From: Bacillota bacterium | GTDB taxonomy: Bacteria > Bacillota > Clostridia > Christensenellales > SZUA-584 | Direction of reading: 5' to 3' | Length of the DNA: 14,159 nt | Assembly: GCA_023436115.1 (NCBI GenBank) | Contig: JAEZKQ010000011.1 | Span: 1 to 14,159 of the forward strand | Shown here: positions 1 to 6,949 of the stretch, one piece after another | Numbering within the stretch: the first letter of the stretch is position 1 | Layout: each line of letters begins with the position of its first letter | Position numbers and translations under genes: made by a program | The notes under the pieces: generated by a model | What the model was told of the DNA's origin: nothing | Database searches by the model: none | What the model saw: the letters and a program-made list of their open reading frames with translations, nothing else

Positions 1-7
1 GTTGTTC

Positions 8-90
8 ATGCAGGAATGGCTCCTTTCGGTAGTGTTTTGTCTGTTCAACTCAACAATACCCCGTGAGCCAGCTCCTGCATCTTTTATTTT
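8..90 (+). terminator. Inverted repeat with T-rich tail, possible terminator of an upstream gene
   Basis: ATGCAGGA (8-15) plus GGCTC (18-22) pair with GAGCC (65-69) plus TCCTGCAT (73-80), and the T-rich stretch CTTTTATTTT follows. The loop is long, about 42 nt, so this is not a textbook terminator. It may end a gene lying left of the window. No credible coding sequence is seen in 1-150. Confidence 0.35.
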
Positions 91-155
91 CAAGGTTCAG
101 TGTCCAATATGTATTGTAGTCCTACAACCAGTAAAACGCGCTGTAAAAGTGACAG

Positions 156-184
156 TTGACACGAAGCGTAGCCTCATTTATAAT
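156..184 (+). promoter_or_regulatory. Consensus housekeeping promoter for the T-box/acyl-CoA synthetase unit
   Basis: TTGACA (156-161) and TATAAT (179-184) are both exact matches to the vegetative sigma factor consensus and are separated by an exact 17-bp spacer. Transcription would start near 190-192, just before the T-box leader. A strong promoter followed by conditional termination is the usual design for T-box genes. Confidence 0.87.
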
Positions 185-207
185 TGAAACAATTATAATA
201 ATTTAAA

Positions 208-458
208 GGCAATGAAGGGGAAAGTAGCGATAAGCTTACAGCGTTTAGAGAGCCGCCGGACGGTGCAAGGCGGTCGCGGGCTTTAAGTGAAACTCACCCC
301 GGAGCTGCAGGGCTGAAATTGAAAGTAGGCTCTGACGAGATTTTATGCGTTAGTTAAGACAAGGGTGTGTATGCCCTTGTATGAAGCTGGCGGATTTTTT
401 CCGCAAGCAGAGTGGTACCGCGAAGCCTTTCGTCTCTGTATGGATGAGGGCTTTTTTT
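208..458 (+). promoter_or_regulatory. T-box leader (tRNA-sensing transcriptional riboswitch)
   Basis: All main T-box parts are visible. Stem I has a K-turn-like pair of sides (TGA at 213-215, GGAG at 301-304), a GGGG/CCCC helix (217-220/297-300), a specifier loop with AGTA on its 5' side (223-226) and GTGAAACTCA on its 3' side (287-296), the AGAGAG bulge (247-252), and an apical GCCGCC/GGCGGT stem with the GGTGCAA loop. Stem III is ACAAGGG/CCCTTGT (359-365/374-380). The T-box sequence AGAGTGGTACCGCG is at 409-422. Its flank GCAGAG (407-412) pairs with CTCTGT (434-439) to form the antiterminator. The UGGU bulge expects a tRNA with discriminator base A. The specifier is best read as CUC (Leu, 293-295, followed by A); ACU (Thr, 292-294) is the alternative. 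The identification as a T-box is firm; the amino acid is not. Confidence 0.95.
424..458 (+). terminator. T-box attenuator terminator
   Basis: The arm 424-434 pairs with GATGAGGGCT (443-452) with one bulged base and a few G-U pairs, followed by seven T (452-458). The 5' arm and loop include the CTCTGT needed for the antiterminator, so the two folds exclude each other. Uncharged tRNA would favour read-through into the gene at 506. Confidence 0.87.
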
Positions 459-505
459 AATATCAAAACACGACCCAACGATGGGACGCCAAACGGAGGT
501 TTAGT

Positions 506-2170
506 ATGCCGGAATTTATTCATATGACCATAGGCGACTGGCTGGACAGAAAAGCCCAAGAGATCCCGGATAAGGAATGCAGCATTCATCCTTATGAAGG
601 TTTGCGTTTTACCACAGCAGAGTTTAAGAACGAGTGTGATCGTGTGGCGCGTGGGCTTATGGCCATGGGTGTAAAGAAGGGTGACCATGTGGCTATTTGG
701 GCAACCAACTACCCGCAATGGGTACAAACGCAGTTTGCGACCGCAAAGATAGGCGCGGTGCTTGTAACCGTCAACACCAACTATAAGAAGTTTGAATTGG
801 AATACCTGCTGAAACAGTCGGATTCCACGATGCTCATTTTGATGGGCGGTACGAAGGATAACAACTACGTTAACCATATCAATGCTGTCTGCCCGGAGCT
901 GGCCGCCAGCGAGCCGGGTAAGCTCAACAGCAAGAAGCTGCCATTTTTGAAGACTGTCGTTTTTCTGGATGAAGCTCGGCACGCCGGTATGTACAACTGG
1001 AGCGATGTCCTGAAGCTGGCTGAAAAAGTGAGCGAAGAGGAGCGCGCGGCGCGGCAGGCCCAGTGCGATCCGCATGATGTCATCAATATGCAGTATACGT
1101 CGGGTACGACGGGTTTCCCCAAAGGCGTTATGCTCACACACTATAATCTGATCAACAACGGCAAGATCATTGGCGAATCCATGGCTTTCAGTGAGAAAGA
1201 CAGGTTATGCATCACGGTACCATTGTTTCATTGCTTCGGCTGTGTGCTGGGTGTGATGGCATCCATCACCAATGACACCACAATGGTCTTTGTGGATCAT
1301 TTCCATCCGACGCGCGTCCTGCATGTGCTGGACAGCGAAAAGTGCACGGCGTTCCATGGTGTGCCTACGATGTATATTGCCATGATGGAGCATCCCGATT
1401 TCCCCAAATACGACTTATCGAATCTGCGTACAGGCATCATGGCAGGCTCTACCTGCCCCGTGGAGGTCATGAAAGCAGCGGCAGATAAGATGAACATGCG
1501 CCATATCACCAGTGTTTACGGTCAGACGGAATCGTCTCCGGGTATCACGCAGTCCACAATCCATGATCCGCTGGAGATTCGCGTATCCACAGTGGGACGC
1601 GCCTATCCCAACGTGGAAGCCAAGGTGATCGACCCCGAGACGGGGCTGGATGTGCCGCCGAACACGGTGGGCGAAATCGTGACGCGCGGTTATCACGTGA
1701 TGAAGGGTTATTACAAAATGCCTGAAGCCACGGCGCAGGTGATCGACAAGGACGGCTGGCTGCACACGGGCGATCTGGGTGTATGCGATGAAAACGGCTA
1801 TTACAAGATCACAGGGCGGCTCAAAGATATGATCATACGCGGCGGAGAAAACATCTATCCGCGAGAAATCGAGGAGTTTCTCTATACGCATCCATCTGTG
1901 AGCGACGTGCAGGTGGTGGGTGTCCGAGACCATAAATACGGCGAAGAAGTTCTCGCCTGCATTATATTGAAGCCGGGTGTCAGCGAAACGGAGGAGTCGA
2001 TCATACAGTATATCAAGGACGGTCTTGCCAAGCATAAGGCCCCGCGCTATGTCCGTTTTGTAGATACTTTCCCGATGACGGCCAGCGGCAAAATACAAAA
2101 GTACAAACTGCGCGAGTGGGGCGAAGAGGTGCTGGGGCTCAAACTCGGTGAGAACGCCGACACGCCATAA
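506..2170 (+). CDS. AMP-binding acyl-CoA synthetase (fatty-acid-CoA ligase family)
   Basis: This cytoplasmic enzyme would activate a carboxylic acid with ATP to an acyl-adenylate and pass it to CoA. The 554 residues match the usual length of the ANL superfamily. The P-loop-like motif YTSGTTGFPKG is at 197-207, the VYGQTESS adenine-binding motif at 337-344, the TGD motif at 421-423, the hinge and CoA-binding region GRLKDMIIRGGENIYP at 437-452, and the catalytic lysine of the C-terminal domain is K529 in TASGKIQK. The layout is closest to medium/short-chain fatty-acyl-CoA synthetases (FadD/ACSF2-like); the chain preference cannot be read from sequence. GGAGGT (495-500) precedes the ATG by 5 nt. 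It stands alone between its own promoter with T-box leader and a terminator. Control by a tRNA-sensing leader suggests a role tied to amino-acid supply, for example activating a branched-chain acid as a precursor for leucine (inference). Confidence 0.93.
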   Translation: MPEFIHMTIGDWLDRKAQEIPDKECSIHPYEGLRFTTAEFKNECDRVARGLMAMGVKKGDHVAIWATNYPQWVQTQFATAKIGAVLVTVNTNYKKFELEYLLKQSDSTMLILMGGTKDNNYVNHINAVCPELAASEPGKLNSKKLPFLKTVVFLDEARHAGMYNWSDVLKLAEKVSEEERAARQAQCDPHDVINMQYTSGTTGFPKGVMLTHYNLINNGKIIGESMAFSEKDRLCITVPLFHCFGCVLGVMASITNDTTMVFVDHFHPTRVLHVLDSEKCTAFHGVPTMYIAMMEHPDFPKYDLSNLRTGIMAGSTCPVEVMKAAADKMNMRHITSVYGQTESSPGITQSTIHDPLEIRVSTVGRAYPNVEAKVIDPETGLDVPPNTVGEIVTRGYHVMKGYYKMPEATAQVIDKDGWLHTGDLGVCDENGYYKITGRLKDMIIRGGENIYPREIEEFLYTHPSVSDVQVVGVRDHKYGEEVLACIILKPGVSETEESIIQYIKDGLAKHKAPRYVRFVDTFPMTASGKIQKYKLREWGEEVLGLKLGENADTP

Positions 2171-2247
2171 ACAAGAATCAAAAACAGGCTGTCGGCATGC
2201 TTAGGATATGGTCCTCATAACTTGGCGGAACTTAATATGCGATTGAT

Positions 2248-2291
2248 AGGGCTTGCAGCTTGTGAACAGCAGCTGGCAAGCCCTTTGGTTT
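2248..2291 (+). terminator. Rho-independent terminator after the acyl-CoA synthetase gene
   Basis: AGGGCTTGC (2248-2256) pairs perfectly with GCAAGCCCT (2276-2284), and an inner AGCT/AGCT pairing (2257-2260/2271-2274) extends the stem. The tail TTTGGTTT follows. This isolates the acyl-CoA synthetase unit from the sensory operon downstream. Confidence 0.85.
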
Positions 2292-2347
2292 CAATCCGGC
2301 CGCTGTGTTTTCTTATTTTCAACTTTTATTATCAGGTGAACTGTGCT

Positions 2348-2404
2348 CGCGAGTTTGTTCAATTCGGTTCGCGGGGGGATATATTTTATCACTTAATGTA
2401 CATT
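2348..2404. repeat. Two small palindromes upstream of the sensory operon, possible operators
   Basis: CGCGA (2348-2352) is inverted as TCGCG (2369-2373), and AATGTACATT (2395-2404) is a perfect 10-bp palindrome. Both lie 58-114 bp upstream of the predicted -35 box of the sensory operon in AT-rich, non-coding DNA. They could bind a regulator, but palindromes this short also occur by chance. Confidence 0.25.
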
Positions 2405-2461
2405 ATTAATGCAGAAAAAGCCTCCTCTAAGAAAAATGAACTATTATCAAAAAATATTCTA

Positions 2462-2490
2462 TTGCAATTTATGGCTAAATCATACATAAT
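2462..2490 (+). promoter_or_regulatory. Candidate promoter of the sensory operon
   Basis: TTGCAA (2462-2467) and CATAAT (2485-2490) are separated by 17 bp, each within one or two bases of consensus. The start would be near 2497, giving a leader of about 57 nt. The ribosome site AAGGGAAG precedes the ATG at 2554. Confidence 0.55.
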
Positions 2491-2553
2491 ATACAGGGGA
2501 TTTTTTCAATTTAAATTAAACTACATACACGTCTATGAGAAGGGAAGATCAAC

Positions 2554-4170
2554 ATGTTCAAGGTCTTTCTTGTCGAGGATGAGATCGTGGTGCGCGAAGG
2601 CATACGCAATAACATTCATTGGGAGCAGTATGGCTTTATTTATGCCGGTGACGCTTCGGATGGGGAACTCGCATTACCTTTGATTCGTCAGATACAACCC
2701 GATCTTATTATTACAGATATCAAAATGCCGTTCATGGACGGACTCGATTTAATCAAGCTGGTACGAGAGGAACTGCCAAGGACAAAAGTTGTCATCATTA
2801 GCGGATATGACGATTTTTCCTATGCACAGCAGGCAATACGCATGGGCGTAGAGCAATATCTGCTAAAACCCGTCGTCAAAGAAAAAATGGTGGAGACGCT
2901 CATCGCGCTGCATCAGAAAATGGAGACCGAGCAACAGCAACAGGAATATCTGGCGAAGTTCCAACAGGAAGCTCAGGAGTACGAGACGTTTTCGCGCAGA
3001 CGGTTTTTTGAACAAATCGTTACCGGGGGCTTAAGTGTATCGGAGATTTCTGAAACGGCGAAAACAATGGGCATTGACCTAAACGCCCTATGCTATAATA
3101 TTGTGCTTTTTTCACTGAACAGCGCCGAATACGACGGCAGCACACCGGAGAGCTATACGGACGCACTCGCGGCGGTACAGGACAGGGTTACGCAGTTTAT
3201 CGTCAGCCATCGGGAGTTCATTTTGTTCCGATGGAACGTCACGACATACGCCGTTTTGGTTAAGGGAGGGCAGGACGATATCGCTCAGCTCACTTTAGAC
3301 TGCACTGAGAATATACAAAGGTATTGTGTCATGGCCGGGCGCGATGTGGATTGGTATATCGCCTATGGGACGCCGGTATCGCGGCTCAGTGCTGTCCCTA
3401 TTTGTTTTACAGAAGCAAGCCGTATTTTGTCCTATCGTTATTTATGCCCAAAAGAACATATCCTGTCTGAAGCAAGCATACGTGATTTTCGTAAAAATGA
3501 CGGCCTCGAAGCTGACACCGGTAAAAATGAAATCGATCAGGAGAGTATCCATAACTTTTTAAGCAACGGAGAAGAACAAGAAATCGACCGCTTTATCGAA
3601 CAGCTTCTGCGAAGCGCCGGAGAGGAAACCCTTTCCATGCCGTTGTTTTGCAGGTATCTGGCTATGGCTGTGTATTTTGCGGCAACGGAGTATCTGGATT
3701 CAATTGGCTGCCGTACAGACAGTCTCTGGCCGGCGGAGCTTCGGCCCAAAGACAGCACATCGACGCCGGAGGAAGTTCGTGAATATGCCCGTCAGGTGAT
3801 TGGACAGGCTATCGAGGTTCGTAACTGTGAAAGCAAAAAGCAGCAGCGCGACCTGCTTGTTCAGGCGATTAAATTCATCGACAAGAATTATCCGGAGGAG
3901 TCTATTTCGCTCGACAGGGTGGCCCGGGAAGTCAACATCAGCCCTAATTATTTTTCAGCGATGTTCAGCCAAGAGGTCGGTCAAACCTTCGTCGAATACC
4001 TGACAAGTAAAAGAATCAGCGAGGCTAAACGCATGCTTCGCCAAACGGACAAGCGTTCCAGTGAGATTGCGTTTGCTGTCGGGTTTAAGGATCCACATTA
4101 TTTCAGCTTCGTTTTTAAGAAAGTTTCGGGTCGTACGCCCAGTGAATACCGCAGAGGAGACAGACAGTGA
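2554..4170 (+). CDS. Response regulator with AraC-type DNA-binding domain (YesN family), AraT-like
   Basis: This is a cytoplasmic transcription regulator, presumably phosphorylated by the kinase encoded next. The N-terminal receiver domain (about 1-120) has the acidic pair E8/D9, phosphoacceptor D55 in ITDIKMP, S83 and K105 in LLKP. A middle region (about 140-410) has no motif I recognise and is typical of long YesN-type regulators. The C-terminal part (about 430-534) is an AraC/XylS double helix-turn-helix, with SLDRVAREVNISPNYFSAMF as the first helix-turn-helix and SSEIAFAVGFKDPHYFSFVF as the second, ending in the usual RTPSEYR. At 538 aa it is normal for this class. The last four bases overlap the GTG start of the kinase gene. 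The most likely target is the sugar transporter operon starting at 6950, by analogy with AraPST and XylFII-LytS-YesN. Confidence 0.92.
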   Translation: MFKVFLVEDEIVVREGIRNNIHWEQYGFIYAGDASDGELALPLIRQIQPDLIITDIKMPFMDGLDLIKLVREELPRTKVVIISGYDDFSYAQQAIRMGVEQYLLKPVVKEKMVETLIALHQKMETEQQQQEYLAKFQQEAQEYETFSRRRFFEQIVTGGLSVSEISETAKTMGIDLNALCYNIVLFSLNSAEYDGSTPESYTDALAAVQDRVTQFIVSHREFILFRWNVTTYAVLVKGGQDDIAQLTLDCTENIQRYCVMAGRDVDWYIAYGTPVSRLSAVPICFTEASRILSYRYLCPKEHILSEASIRDFRKNDGLEADTGKNEIDQESIHNFLSNGEEQEIDRFIEQLLRSAGEETLSMPLFCRYLAMAVYFAATEYLDSIGCRTDSLWPAELRPKDSTSTPEEVREYARQVIGQAIEVRNCESKKQQRDLLVQAIKFIDKNYPEESISLDRVAREVNISPNYFSAMFSQEVGQTFVEYLTSKRISEAKRMLRQTDKRSSEIAFAVGFKDPHYFSFVFKKVSGRTPSEYRRGDRQ

Positions 4171-5615
4171 AGCTATTTTTCCGGGGCGGGGCGAATCATG
4201 CTAAAATGACCATGCAGAGCAGACTGTGGAAAATGATACTCATTCTCGCGCTGCCGCTGATGATTGTCATAATCGCGATCGCATCCATTGGTGTCGGGTA
4301 TGCATTGCAGTATAACGCGATTTTAAACAACGTGACGACGGCTTCGGATTTTAACCAGGACTTTACCAACGACATTAAAACAAAGATGTACTATTACGTG
4401 ATCGACAGCCAGTATTCTGAGGGCCTGCCTATCGAGGAAGTCAAGTCCGCTGAGACGCTCGCAAGAAAGCTGATCAATACGACGATGGAAAAGGACAGCC
4501 TGCGCCCTATCACCAGCGTGCTGAATCTGTGCCATAACCTAGAAGAAAAAATATATCAGATCGCAGAGACGCAGGGCTATGATGCCAAGATGGCCCAACT
4601 CAACGACGATATCTATATGATGGCGGATTTGATCCAGGAATATATGTACACCTATGTTTATTATGAGGCGGTACATCTGGCCGAATTACAGTCGGATATG
4701 ATTACAAAAATGATCGTCGTGATGGGTCTTATACTGGTTTTATCGCTGGTATTGCTGTATTTTCTTTTGACCTATACGCGAAGGCTGAGCAGCAGGATCG
4801 TTGATCCGATCGATAAGCTCTGCTCCCGTCTCGAGGCGATCGGCAAGGGAAGTCTGCTTGTATGCGAGCCGATACAGGCCGATGCGGAGGAGGTCCAGCT
4901 TCTCTCGGACGGTATAGAAAGCATGGTCGGGCGTTTAAAGCAGCTCATGGATAAAAACGCAGAGCAAGAAAAGCAGCGCAGGCGTACCGAGCTGGCATTG
5001 CTGCAGGCTCAGATGAATCCGCATTTCCTCTACAACACAATGGACACCATTATCTGGCTGATCGAGTCGGGAGAAATCAGTGAAGCTGTGATGATGGTGA
5101 GCAGCCTGTCAAGCTATTTTCGCTTCTCCTTAAGCCGCGGGCAGAACGTTATCACGCTTGCGGAGGAAGAAAAACACATCAGAAGCTATCTGGAAATACA
5201 GCAAATACGTTACCGTGACCTGATGGATTACGAAATTGATATTCCCGATGATTTAAAAAAATATATACTGCCGAAGCTGACGCTGCAGCCCATGGTGGAA
5301 AATGCGCTGTATCACGGTATCAAAATCAGCCGCCGCAAAGGCTTTATCCGTATCACGGGCAGAGTGCAGGATGAGCGTCTTGTTTTGGAAGTGACGGATG
5401 ATGGGTCTGGCATGTCGGAAGAACGTCTGCAAGCAGTACGGGCATCATTGATATATGACAGGAGCGAAGGCTTTGGATTAAGGACAGTCCACCAGAGGAT
5501 ACAAATACTGTTCGGCAGGGAATATGGATTAGCTATAGAAAGCTCACCGGATACAGGGACAAAGGTCATTGTGACGTTTCCTATGCAGACGATCGATAAG
5601 GAGATGGAAGCATGA
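4167..5615 (+). CDS. Membrane sensor histidine kinase (YesM/LytS type), AraS-like
   Basis: This would phosphorylate the upstream response regulator in answer to an extracellular signal. There are two membrane segments (about 23-48 and 181-203) flanking a small outer domain of about 130 residues with no recognised ligand fold. They are followed by a HAMP-like linker (about 204-258) and a coiled segment. The His_kinase motif ALLQAQMNPHFLYNTMDTI carries phosphoacceptor H286. The ATPase domain has N379 in QPMVENALYHG, the G1 box DDGSGM (411-416) and GFGL (435-438). The length of 482 aa is usual. The start is GTG at 4167, overlapping the regulator's TGA (GTGA), with GAGGAGA 6 nt before it; the 3' end overlaps the next gene by 4 nt. 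The small outer domain fits a kinase that reads a separate binding protein, here the lipoprotein encoded downstream. Confidence 0.93.
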   Translation: MKLFFRGGANHAKMTMQSRLWKMILILALPLMIVIIAIASIGVGYALQYNAILNNVTTASDFNQDFTNDIKTKMYYYVIDSQYSEGLPIEEVKSAETLARKLINTTMEKDSLRPITSVLNLCHNLEEKIYQIAETQGYDAKMAQLNDDIYMMADLIQEYMYTYVYYEAVHLAELQSDMITKMIVVMGLILVLSLVLLYFLLTYTRRLSSRIVDPIDKLCSRLEAIGKGSLLVCEPIQADAEEVQLLSDGIESMVGRLKQLMDKNAEQEKQRRRTELALLQAQMNPHFLYNTMDTIIWLIESGEISEAVMMVSSLSSYFRFSLSRGQNVITLAEEEKHIRSYLEIQQIRYRDLMDYEIDIPDDLKKYILPKLTLQPMVENALYHGIKISRRKGFIRITGRVQDERLVLEVTDDGSGMSEERLQAVRASLIYDRSEGFGLRTVHQRIQILFGREYGLAIESSPDTGTKVIVTFPMQTIDKEMEA

Positions 5616-6613
5616 AAAAGATATTGATCGCAACAGCCTTAAGTTTCGTGGTGCTGTTTTGCAGCTGTATAAATGAGGTGCCCACACCGGATACTTCCGA
5701 TGATAATGCGGATAACCTGATCGTGGTGGGGTTTTCGCAGGTAGGTGCGGAATCCGAATGGCGTGTTGCCAATACCGAGAGCATCAAAGCAACATTATGC
5801 GAAGAAAATGGCTATGAGCTTATCTTTGACGATGCCCGAAACATGCAGGAAAATCAAATTCGGGCGATTCGTACCTTTATCCAGCAGGACGTGGATTATA
5901 TCGTCGTTTCACCCAGAACTGAAACAGGCTGGAATTCTATACTTCAGGAAGCGAAGGAGGCCAAAATACCGGTCATCGTGATCGACCGAGATATCGAAGT
6001 GATGGACAGGTCTTTGTATACCACATATATCGGCTCCGATTTTCGCACAGAAGGCGATAAAGCTGTCCAATGGTTAGAGAATCTGCTGAAAAAGCAGGGG
6101 AGAACACAAAATCCCGTTCGGATTGTTCATATTATGGGGACGCTCGGATCCTCGGCACAGATCGGCCGGACTGCCGCGCTAAAGGAGGCGATCCGCCGAA
6201 ACCCAAGCTGGGAAATCGTTGCTCAGGAAGACGGCGATTTCACAAGAGCCAAAGCGTATGAAGTGATGGGTGCGATTTTGGAGCAGACAAAAGAAATCGA
6301 CGTGGTCTATTGCGAGAACGACGGCGAGGCTCTGGGCGCTATCGATGCGATGAAAGAAGCGGGGATAGAATGTAATGCGAACGGCGGCGTGATCGTCATA
6401 TCATTTGATGCGACTAAGCTTGGTCTTGAATACTGTTTGGATGGGAGAATTGCGCTGAATGTGGAATGTAATCCGCTGCAGGGTCCCTATGTTGACGAAA
6501 TCATCAAACGGTTGGAGCGTGGGGAGGCAGTCGAAGACCAAAAATATATCGATGAAACACAGTTTGACTGCTTCACCATTACGCGAGAAATGATTGACGG
6601 CAGGGGATATTAA
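5612..6613 (+). CDS. Sugar-binding lipoprotein of the sensory system (YtfQ-like, AraP-like)
   Basis: This is a periplasmic-binding-protein-like sugar receptor anchored on the outside of the membrane. The N-terminus is a lipoprotein-type signal (MKKILIATALSFVVLFCSC) with the probable lipidated cysteine at C19; the lipobox FCS-C is non-standard. The mature part has the marks of the YtfQ/galactofuranose-arabinose subfamily: VGFSQVGAESEWR, ENQIRAIRTFI, TETGWNSIL, VIDRDIEV, GSDF, SAQIGRTAAL and CENDGEALGAI. The 333 aa are normal for the family. The ATG overlaps the kinase stop (ATGA), with AAGGAG 8 nt upstream, so kinase and receptor are made together. No permease or ATPase follows directly: terminators come next, and the transporter has its own binding protein. 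This argues that the protein presents sugar to the kinase rather than serving uptake (inference). It could still feed the importer. Confidence 0.88.
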   Translation: MKKILIATALSFVVLFCSCINEVPTPDTSDDNADNLIVVGFSQVGAESEWRVANTESIKATLCEENGYELIFDDARNMQENQIRAIRTFIQQDVDYIVVSPRTETGWNSILQEAKEAKIPVIVIDRDIEVMDRSLYTTYIGSDFRTEGDKAVQWLENLLKKQGRTQNPVRIVHIMGTLGSSAQIGRTAALKEAIRRNPSWEIVAQEDGDFTRAKAYEVMGAILEQTKEIDVVYCENDGEALGAIDAMKEAGIECNANGGVIVISFDATKLGLEYCLDGRIALNVECNPLQGPYVDEIIKRLERGEAVEDQKYIDETQFDCFTITREMIDGRGY

Positions 6614-6657
6614 AGGACAGTCATTCTTTTCACAATGGGCAATACGATTATGGATTT

Positions 6658-6690
6658 AGGCTCTGTTTTAAGCGGGGCTTTTATTTTTTT
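6658..6690 (+). terminator. Terminator 1 after the sensory operon
   Basis: AGGCTCTG (6658-6665) pairs with CGGGGCTT (6673-6680), an 8-bp stem that includes several G-U pairs, followed by a T-rich run to 6690. The stem is weaker than the next one, and the two form a tandem pair. Confidence 0.6.
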
Positions 6691-6715
6691 GACCAGCAGC
6701 CGGGCTGAGCCAAGA

Positions 6716-6749
6716 GACCCTTTGGCGTATTGAATAGGGTCATTTTTTT
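6716..6749 (+). terminator. Terminator 2 after the sensory operon
   Basis: GACCCT (6716-6721) pairs perfectly with AGGGTC (6736-6741) around a 14-nt loop and is followed by A and seven T. Together with the preceding hairpin it separates the sensory operon from the transporter operon, so the two can be transcribed at different levels. Confidence 0.72.
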
Positions 6750-6774
6750 ACGATAAAAGTCTGAAAAATTACGA

Positions 6775-6802
6775 TTGTGCATAGGTGTTAATAAGGTATA
6801 AA
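6775..6802 (+). promoter_or_regulatory. Candidate distal promoter of the transporter operon
   Basis: TTGTGC (6775-6780) and TATAAA (6797-6802) are spaced by 16 bp. The start would be near 6809, about 140 nt before the ATG at 6950. A second candidate lies at 6866-6894 and only one may be used. Confidence 0.4.
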
Positions 6803-6820
6803 AACCACAAAGTTTAGCTA

Positions 6821-6839
6821 TCTAATCAAGTTGGTTAGA
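6821..6839. promoter_or_regulatory. Imperfect palindrome, candidate regulator site of the transporter operon
   Basis: TCTAATC (6821-6827) and GGTTAGA (6833-6839) form an inverted repeat with one mismatch around AAGTT. It sits just upstream of the proximal promoter candidate, centred about 70 bp before its predicted start, where an activator such as the AraC-type response regulator could bind. The binding role is inference. Confidence 0.4.
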
Positions 6840-6865
6840 ATTCTTCCGCGGTTGTTCCTGGGATA

Positions 6866-6894
6866 TTGTTTTTTCGTTTTCCAGATGTTATAAG
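6866..6894 (+). promoter_or_regulatory. Candidate proximal promoter of the transporter operon
   Basis: TTGTTT (6866-6871) and TATAAG (6889-6894) are spaced by 17 bp. The poor -35 box fits a promoter needing an activator. The start would be near 6901, so the inverted repeat at 6906-6925 would be at the very 5' end of the transcript. Confidence 0.42.
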
Positions 6895-6905
6895 GTAAAT
6901 GAAAA

Positions 6906-6925
6906 ATGTGTGTAATGTCACACAT
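6906..6925. repeat. Perfect 7-bp inverted repeat directly before the binding-protein gene
   Basis: ATGTGTG (6906-6912) and CACACAT (6919-6925) are exact inverses around TAATGT. The repeat ends 6 nt before the ribosome site GGAAAGGAA (6932-6940). It could be a protein operator downstream of the promoter, or a 5' hairpin that stabilises the messenger RNA. Confidence 0.5.
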
Positions 6926-6949
6926 AAAAATGGAAAGGAAATTGAAAGT

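Noticed and set aside
2..187. 61-codon open frame at the left edge
   Set aside because: It runs through the consensus promoter and an inverted repeat, has no ribosome site, and its product has no recognisable feature.
350..1141. Long reverse-strand open frame over the T-box end and the acyl-CoA synthetase gene
   Set aside because: It is antisense to a clearly conserved gene, has no ribosome site or family motif, and its product looks like random antisense translation.
2222..2683. 153-codon forward frame between the synthetase and regulator genes
   Set aside because: It covers the terminator at 2248-2291 and the promoter candidate and ends inside the regulator gene in another frame.
6868..6883. 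Catabolite-repression (cre)-like site on the reverse strand near the proximal promoter
   Set aside because: The centre GGAAAACG looks right, but at least three conserved positions fail, so it is not a convincing CcpA site.
6899..6949. Upstream in-frame start for the transport binding protein
   Set aside because: It would put 17 extra residues before a good lipoprotein signal and would cross the inverted repeat and ribosome site that serve the ATG at 6950.
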